From positions 1 to 64,000 of the forward strand of contig DATGLG010000052.1 in assembly GCA_035294245.1 (NCBI GenBank): a stretch of DNA of 64,000 nt, read 5' to 3'. Positions 60,177-64,000 of the stretch are shown piece by piece; within the stretch, counting starts at the first letter, position 1; each line of letters begins with the position of its first letter. The notes under the pieces are model-generated. The model had not been told where the DNA came from. It did not search any database and worked only from the letters and a program-made list of their open reading frames with translations. A program made the position numbers and the translations under genes. The DNA is from DATGLG01 sp035294245. GTDB taxonomy: Bacteria; Pseudomonadota; Alphaproteobacteria; JACZXZ01.

Positions 60177-61484
60177 CTAGCCGAGCCGCGCCACGAAGGA
60201 CTCGTAGGGTTCGAGTCGGGCGAGGGGACCGATCGCGGCAACAGTAGGTCGAGAGGCCGTGAGCTGGGCCGCGACGCGCGCGATTGCCGCGCGGTCGACG
60301 GCTTCAAGCTTGCCGATGACCTCGGCGGTCATGATCGGCCGCCCGAAGACGAGCATCTGATGGGCGAGCTGCTCGCTGCGCGCGCCGGTGCTCTCGAGGG
60401 ACATAAGAATGCTTGCCTTAAGCTGGGCGCGCGCCCGGGCGACCTCTTCCTCCGTGGCGCTTTCCCCGGCGCGCATGAGCTCCTCGCAGACGACGGGCAC
60501 CAGCTCGGCCACCTGATCCTCGCCCGTCCCGGCATAGACTCCGAAGACGCCGCAATCGGTGTAGCTGGAGGCGAAGGCCTGGATCGAATAGACAAGCCCC
60601 CGCTTCTCGCGCACCTCCTGGAAGAGGCGCGACGACATCCCGCCCCCAAGCAAGGTGGAGAAGACCTGCAGCGCGTAGTAATCGGGATCGTGATAGGAGA
60701 GCCCGGCGAGCCCGAGGACGAGGTGGACCTGCTCGAGCTCGCGCTCCTCGCGGAAATCGCCGCCGACATAGCGCGCCGTGTCGACGGGTACCGGAGTGCC
60801 TCGCGGCAAGTCGCCAAAGGAGGCAACGGCGAGCTCGACGAGCCGATCATGGTCGATCTTGCCGGCCGCGGTCAGCACCATGCGCTCGGCGCCGTAATGG
60901 CGCGCCATATAGCCCAGCAGCGCCTCGCGCGAGACGGCTTCGATCACCTCGGCGGAGCCAAGCACCGGTCGGCCGAGCGCCTGGCCGGGAAAGGCCGTCT
61001 CCTGGAAATAATCGTAGATGATATCATCCGGGGTGTCGTAGGCTTGGCCGATCTCCTGCAGCACGACGGTTCGCTCGCGGGCAAGCTCTTCCTCGTCCAT
61101 CACCGAGTTCTGGAGGATATCGGCGAGGATATCGACGGCGAGCCCGACATCCTCCTTGAGGACCTTGGCGTAATAGGCGGTGAGCTCGCGAGCGGTATAA
61201 GCGTTGAGCGCGCCGCCGACCGCCTCGATCTCCTCGGCAATAGCGCGGGCGGTGCGACGGCGCGTGCCCTTGAAGGCCATATGCTCGAGGAAATGGGAGA
61301 TGCCCGCCTGGGGCAGAGCCTCGTCGCGGGTGCCCACCCCCACCCACACACCCAGGGACACCGTCTCCACCGATTGCATGCGATCGCTGACGACCCGGAG
61401 GCCATTGGGCAGGACGGTGGTTTCCACGTCCATTGCCGGACCGCTCTGGCTCTCCGGGGTGGTGCGCAAGCCGGCCATTTTCAT
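60177..61484 (-). CDS. M16-family zinc peptidase (processing-peptidase type)
   Basis: About 435 residues. Zinc motif HxxEH in GISHFLEHMAFKGTRRR and the distal Glu in the EELARERTVVLQEIGQAYDT helix. The second half (M16_C) has LGLAGLSYHDPDYYALQVFS and FSTLLGGGMSSRLFQEVREK. It is the bacterial relative of mitochondrial processing peptidase. The start is uncertain: TTG 61502, ATG 61484, ATG 61478 or ATG 61433 (MDVETTVLPNGLRVVSD); I give 61484. It lies 100 bases after thrC on the same strand. Confidence 0.93.
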   Translation of the reverse strand: MKMAGLRTTPESQSGPAMDVETTVLPNGLRVVSDRMQSVETVSLGVWVGVGTRDEALPQAGISHFLEHMAFKGTRRRTARAIAEEIEAVGGALNAYTARELTAYYAKVLKEDVGLAVDILADILQNSVMDEEELARERTVVLQEIGQAYDTPDDIIYDYFQETAFPGQALGRPVLGSAEVIEAVSREALLGYMARHYGAERMVLTAAGKIDHDRLVELAVASFGDLPRGTPVPVDTARYVGGDFREERELEQVHLVLGLAGLSYHDPDYYALQVFSTLLGGGMSSRLFQEVREKRGLVYSIQAFASSYTDCGVFGVYAGTGEDQVAELVPVVCEELMRAGESATEEEVARARAQLKASILMSLESTGARSEQLAHQMLVFGRPIMTAEVIGKLEAVDRAAIARVAAQLTASRPTVAAIGPLARLEPYESFVARLG

Positions 61485-61584
61485 AAAGCCTTTCAATATC
61501 AATAGCTTAAGCGGAATAGCCCGCTCTGCTGCTCCTTATAATAGGCTGCCCGCGATCGAAGGTGTACTGGGGATAAACGGGGGC

Positions 61585-62991
61585 CTATGCCGCGCCGCGC
61601 AGAGCGGCACGCTCGCGGATGAAGGCTTGAACCGCCCGGAGGTCGCGGGGGAGGCGGCTGAGCCGCTCCGGTTGCTCATAAAGCCCGGCGAGGCGTTCCG
61701 GCAGTTCCGGTCGGATGCCGCTTGCCGCCAGCACCGCATCGGGGAACTTGGCCGGATGGGCGGTCGCGAGAGCGACCATGGGTGTACCGGGATCAAGCCG
61801 CGCGGCGCGCCCTGCCATCACTCCGATCGCACTGTGAGGATCGAGCAATTCGCCGCTCTCGACATGGATTGTGGCGATGGCTTGCTTGGTCTCCTCGTCG
61901 TCGAGCCGGCAACCGGTGAAGAGGCGCTGCGCGGTTCGCCAGGCGGCGGCATCGATCGGGAGGCGGCCCTCGGCGCGGAAGCGCTCCATCGCCGCAGCGA
62001 TCTTGGCGCCGTCCTGGCACAAGAGGTCGAAAAGCAGGCGCTCGAAATTGCTCGAGACCTGGATATCCATGCTCGGAGACATCGACGGCTCGACGGCGCG
62101 CACCTCCATCGCACCCGTTTGGAAGAAGCGCGTCAGGATGTCATTGCGGTTGGAGCCGACGACGAAGCGGGAGACGGGCAAGCCGATCGCCCGCGCGGCG
62201 TACCCGGCATAAACGTTCCCGAAATTTCCCGTTGGGACGGCGAAGGCGAGCTCCCGATCGGGAGCGCCCAAGGCGACAGCGGCCCAGACGTAATAGGGGA
62301 TCTGGGCCATGATCCGCGCCCAGTTGATGGAATTGACGGCCGAGAGCCGCAAGGCGTCGCGAAAGGGCTGGTCGTTGAACATCGCCTTCACCAAGTCCTG
62401 GCAGTCGTCGAAGCTGCCATCGATCGCGATGTTCCAGACATTGGGCGCATCGACCGTGGTCATCTGGCGGCGCTGCACCTCGGAGACGCGGCCATGGGGA
62501 TGAAGGATGAAGATGTCAATCGCCTCGCGGTCCCGGCAGGCCTCGATCGCCGCCGAGCCGGTATCGCCGGAGGTCGCGCCGACGATGGTGACGCGCTCGC
62601 CGCGCCGCCTGAGCACGTGATCGAACAGCCGGCCGACGAGCTGGAGCGCCACGTCCTTGAAGGCGAGCGTCGGGCCGTGGAAAAGCTCGATCAGCCAGTT
62701 CTCGGCGCCAAGCTGCTTCAGCGGCACGACCGCCCGGTGATCGAAGCCCGCATAGGCATCGCGCACTGCTGCCGCGAAAACGTCGTCATCGATGCGCCCA
62801 CCGAGAAAGGGGCGCATCACCCGCTCCGCCAGCTCGGGATAGCTTAGTCCGCGAAGGGCGCGGATTTCGTCGGGGCCCATTCGGGGCCAACTCTCCGGCA
62901 GGTAGAGGCCGCCGTCGCTCGCCAGCCCGGCGAGCAGGACGTCATCGAAGGCGAGCGCCGGCGCCGCCCCGCGGGTACTGATATAGCGCAA
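61585..62991 (-). CDS. thrC: Threonine synthase
   Basis: 468 residues of the PLP-dependent type found in Proteobacteria. N-terminal RYISTRGAAPALAFDDVLLA, then GLYLPESWPRM; the PLP Lys is in HGPTLAFKDVALQLVGRLFD; and VTIVGATSGDTGSAAIEACR binds the phosphate. It converts phosphohomoserine to threonine. The start is TTG 62991, six bases after AGGAG; ATG 63036 has no such site. Downstream are the M16 peptidase and GNAT genes. thrB is about 10 kb away. Confidence 0.96.
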   Translation of the reverse strand: MRYISTRGAAPALAFDDVLLAGLASDGGLYLPESWPRMGPDEIRALRGLSYPELAERVMRPFLGGRIDDDVFAAAVRDAYAGFDHRAVVPLKQLGAENWLIELFHGPTLAFKDVALQLVGRLFDHVLRRRGERVTIVGATSGDTGSAAIEACRDREAIDIFILHPHGRVSEVQRRQMTTVDAPNVWNIAIDGSFDDCQDLVKAMFNDQPFRDALRLSAVNSINWARIMAQIPYYVWAAVALGAPDRELAFAVPTGNFGNVYAGYAARAIGLPVSRFVVGSNRNDILTRFFQTGAMEVRAVEPSMSPSMDIQVSSNFERLLFDLLCQDGAKIAAAMERFRAEGRLPIDAAAWRTAQRLFTGCRLDDEETKQAIATIHVESGELLDPHSAIGVMAGRAARLDPGTPMVALATAHPAKFPDAVLAASGIRPELPERLAGLYEQPERLSRLPRDLRAVQAFIRERAALRGAA

Positions 62992-63070
62992 GGAACGCTC
63001 CTGGTTCAGGGATGGCGATCCTAGCCCAATCGCCAAGCCCGTCCATCCGAAAACGCCAAAGCCGCGCCGA

Positions 63071-64000
63071 TCAGCCGAGATAGCGCCGGCGCAGATGGCG
63101 CTCGAAGACCGCGGGATCGAGAGGCCGTCCCGTGGCGGCCGTGATCAGCTCCTCCGTTGACAGCAAGGAGCCCTTGGCGTGCACATGGGTACGCAACCAG
63201 CCGAGGAGGGGCCCGAAATCGCCCCGCCCGATCGCCTCGGGAATCTCGGGCACGGCGCGCACCGCAGCGTCGAAGAGCTGGGCCGCCGTCATGGCCCCCA
63301 GCGTATAGGTCGGGAAATAGCCCCAGGCGCCGTCATACCAATGGATGTCCTGGAGGCAGCCACGGCGGTCATCGGGGGGCGAGATGCCGAGGAGCTCCAC
63401 CATTCCCTCGTTCCACGCCCCGGGCAGATCAGCGACAGCGAGCTCGCCCGCCAGCATGGCCCGCTCCAGCCGGTAGCGCAGGAGAACGTGCGCGGGATAG
63501 CTCACCTCGTCGGCATCGACCCTGATAAGGCTCCGCTCAACGCGCGTGTAAAGACGATAGAGGTTCTCCGCGTCCCAGGCATCGCCTTTGCCGTCGAAGG
63601 CCGCGCGCGCGAGCGGAGCGAGGTAGACGATGAAGGGACGGCTGCGGCACGCCTGCATCTCCATGAGGAGGGACTGGCTCTCATGCACGCTCATCCCGCG
63701 CGCCTCGCCGACCGGCTGGTATCGCCACGCCGCCGGCAAGCCGCGCTCGTAAAGGGCGTGACCCGTCTCGTGGAGCACGCCCATGAGGCTCTGGACGAAG
63801 CCGTCGCCGCTATATCGGGTGGTGATGCGCACGTCGTCGGAGGTGCCGCCGCAGAACGGGTGCAGGCTGACATCGAGCCGGCCGTAGCGGAACTCGAAGC
63901 CCAGCACCCCCATGAGCCGCTCGCAAAGGGCGCGCTGCCGCTCGACTGGAAACGGTCCCTCGGGGAGGCGCGGCGGGGGCTGCGAGGCCTGGCGCTCCAG
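63071..64000 (-). CDS. Carboxypeptidase Taq, M32 family (partial at right edge)
   Basis: At least 309 residues; the N-terminal part lies beyond the right edge. The M32 zinc motif HETGH is in SLMGVLHETGHALYERGLPA. Also seen: FEFRYGRLDVSLHPFCGGTS, then GMSVHESQSLLMEMQACRSR and the C-terminal TPYLG-less end HLRRRYLG. Family members are about 500 residues, so roughly 190 are missing. It is a cytosolic metallocarboxypeptidase with broad specificity. It precedes thrC on the same strand. Confidence 0.92.
   Translation of the reverse strand: MERQASQPPPRLPEGPFPVERQRALCERLMGVLGFEFRYGRLDVSLHPFCGGTSDDVRITTRYSGDGFVQSLMGVLHETGHALYERGLPAAWRYQPVGEARGMSVHESQSLLMEMQACRSRPFIVYLAPLARAAFDGKGDAWDAENLYRLYTRVERSLIRVDADEVSYPAHVLLRYRLERAMLAGELAVADLPGAWNEGMVELLGISPPDDRRGCLQDIHWYDGAWGYFPTYTLGAMTAAQLFDAAVRAVPEIPEAIGRGDFGPLLGWLRTHVHAKGSLLSTEELITAATGRPLDPAVFERHLRRRYLG

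Noticed and set aside
1..64000. CRISPR array, prophage or restriction-modification cluster
   Set aside because: No regularly spaced repeats, phage structural genes or cas genes are visible; the only DNA methyltransferase is CcrM, which lacks a restriction partner.

Overview
The window reads as chromosomal DNA from a high-GC alphaproteobacterium. The evidence is a CcrM-type GANTC adenine methyltransferase, a PodJ-like polarity protein, split F0 subunits b and b', a two-subunit glycine decarboxylase (gcvPA/gcvPB), and the mutY-dciA(DUF721)-dsbA-smc order. Rhodospirillales or Hyphomicrobiales relatives fit best; I cannot place it more finely without a search. Coding density is high. Several genes start with TTG or GTG behind good Shine-Dalgarno sequences, and many operon joints are ATGA or TGATG overlaps.

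Layout. 0-0.2 kb: the tail of an IS481-like transposase and its terminal repeat, next to the 3' end of tRNA-Gln. 0.4-3.8 kb: a ParB-like protein with an unusual N-terminal repeat region, followed by a PodJ-like membrane protein (Sel1 repeats and peptidoglycan-binding domain) sharing the same short motif. 3.8-9.4 kb: ispE, a TPR protein, ETF-ubiquinone oxidoreductase and a family 4-type uracil-DNA glycosylase. 9.4-15.5 kb: lytic transglycosylase, moaB, a glycosyltransferase pair, an APH-fold kinase, and a YtrA-type GntR/slipin operon with a candidate operator. 15.6-24 kb is a looser accessory stretch: small Pro/Tyr-rich envelope proteins, a radical SAM protein, a membrane acyltransferase, GNAT, a HAD-UbiA fusion and a GT-C-like membrane protein. 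24-27 kb: marC and the divergent oxyR / ahpC-ahpD peroxide module. 27-31.3 kb: orphan receiver, CPA2 antiporter, rnhB, ccrM (with three GANTC sites in its short leader) and a HIT protein.

31.3-34.4 kb: a two-component system with a PepSY gene upstream and a second, divergent PepSY-like gene. 34.4-40.4 kb: mutY, dciA, a DsbA-like protein and smc, a genome-maintenance block. 40.4-43 kb: the F0 operon atpI-B-E-F'-F. 43-45 kb (minus strand): an ECF sigma factor, a single-membrane-span partner, a metal_resist/CpxP-like protein and a Spy-like protein, an architecture resembling CnrYXH. 45.2-50 kb: the glycine cleavage operon gcvT-H-PA-PB behind a tandem glycine riboswitch. 50-64 kb: CDGSH protein, thrB-rnhA, an MFS/LysR/nitronate monooxygenase block that looks inserted, a peroxiredoxin, a ScsB/DsbD-type reductase, YqgE, GNAT, M16 peptidase, thrC and a carboxypeptidase Taq running off the right edge.

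The most distinctive points are the ParB with three PodJ-like motifs beside a PodJ-like gene, the ECF/CpxP-like envelope module, the HAD-UbiA fusion beside a GT-C-like protein, and the GANTC cluster before ccrM. No CRISPR array, phage cluster or recognisable defence island is present. All family assignments come from reading translated sequence; no database search was run.
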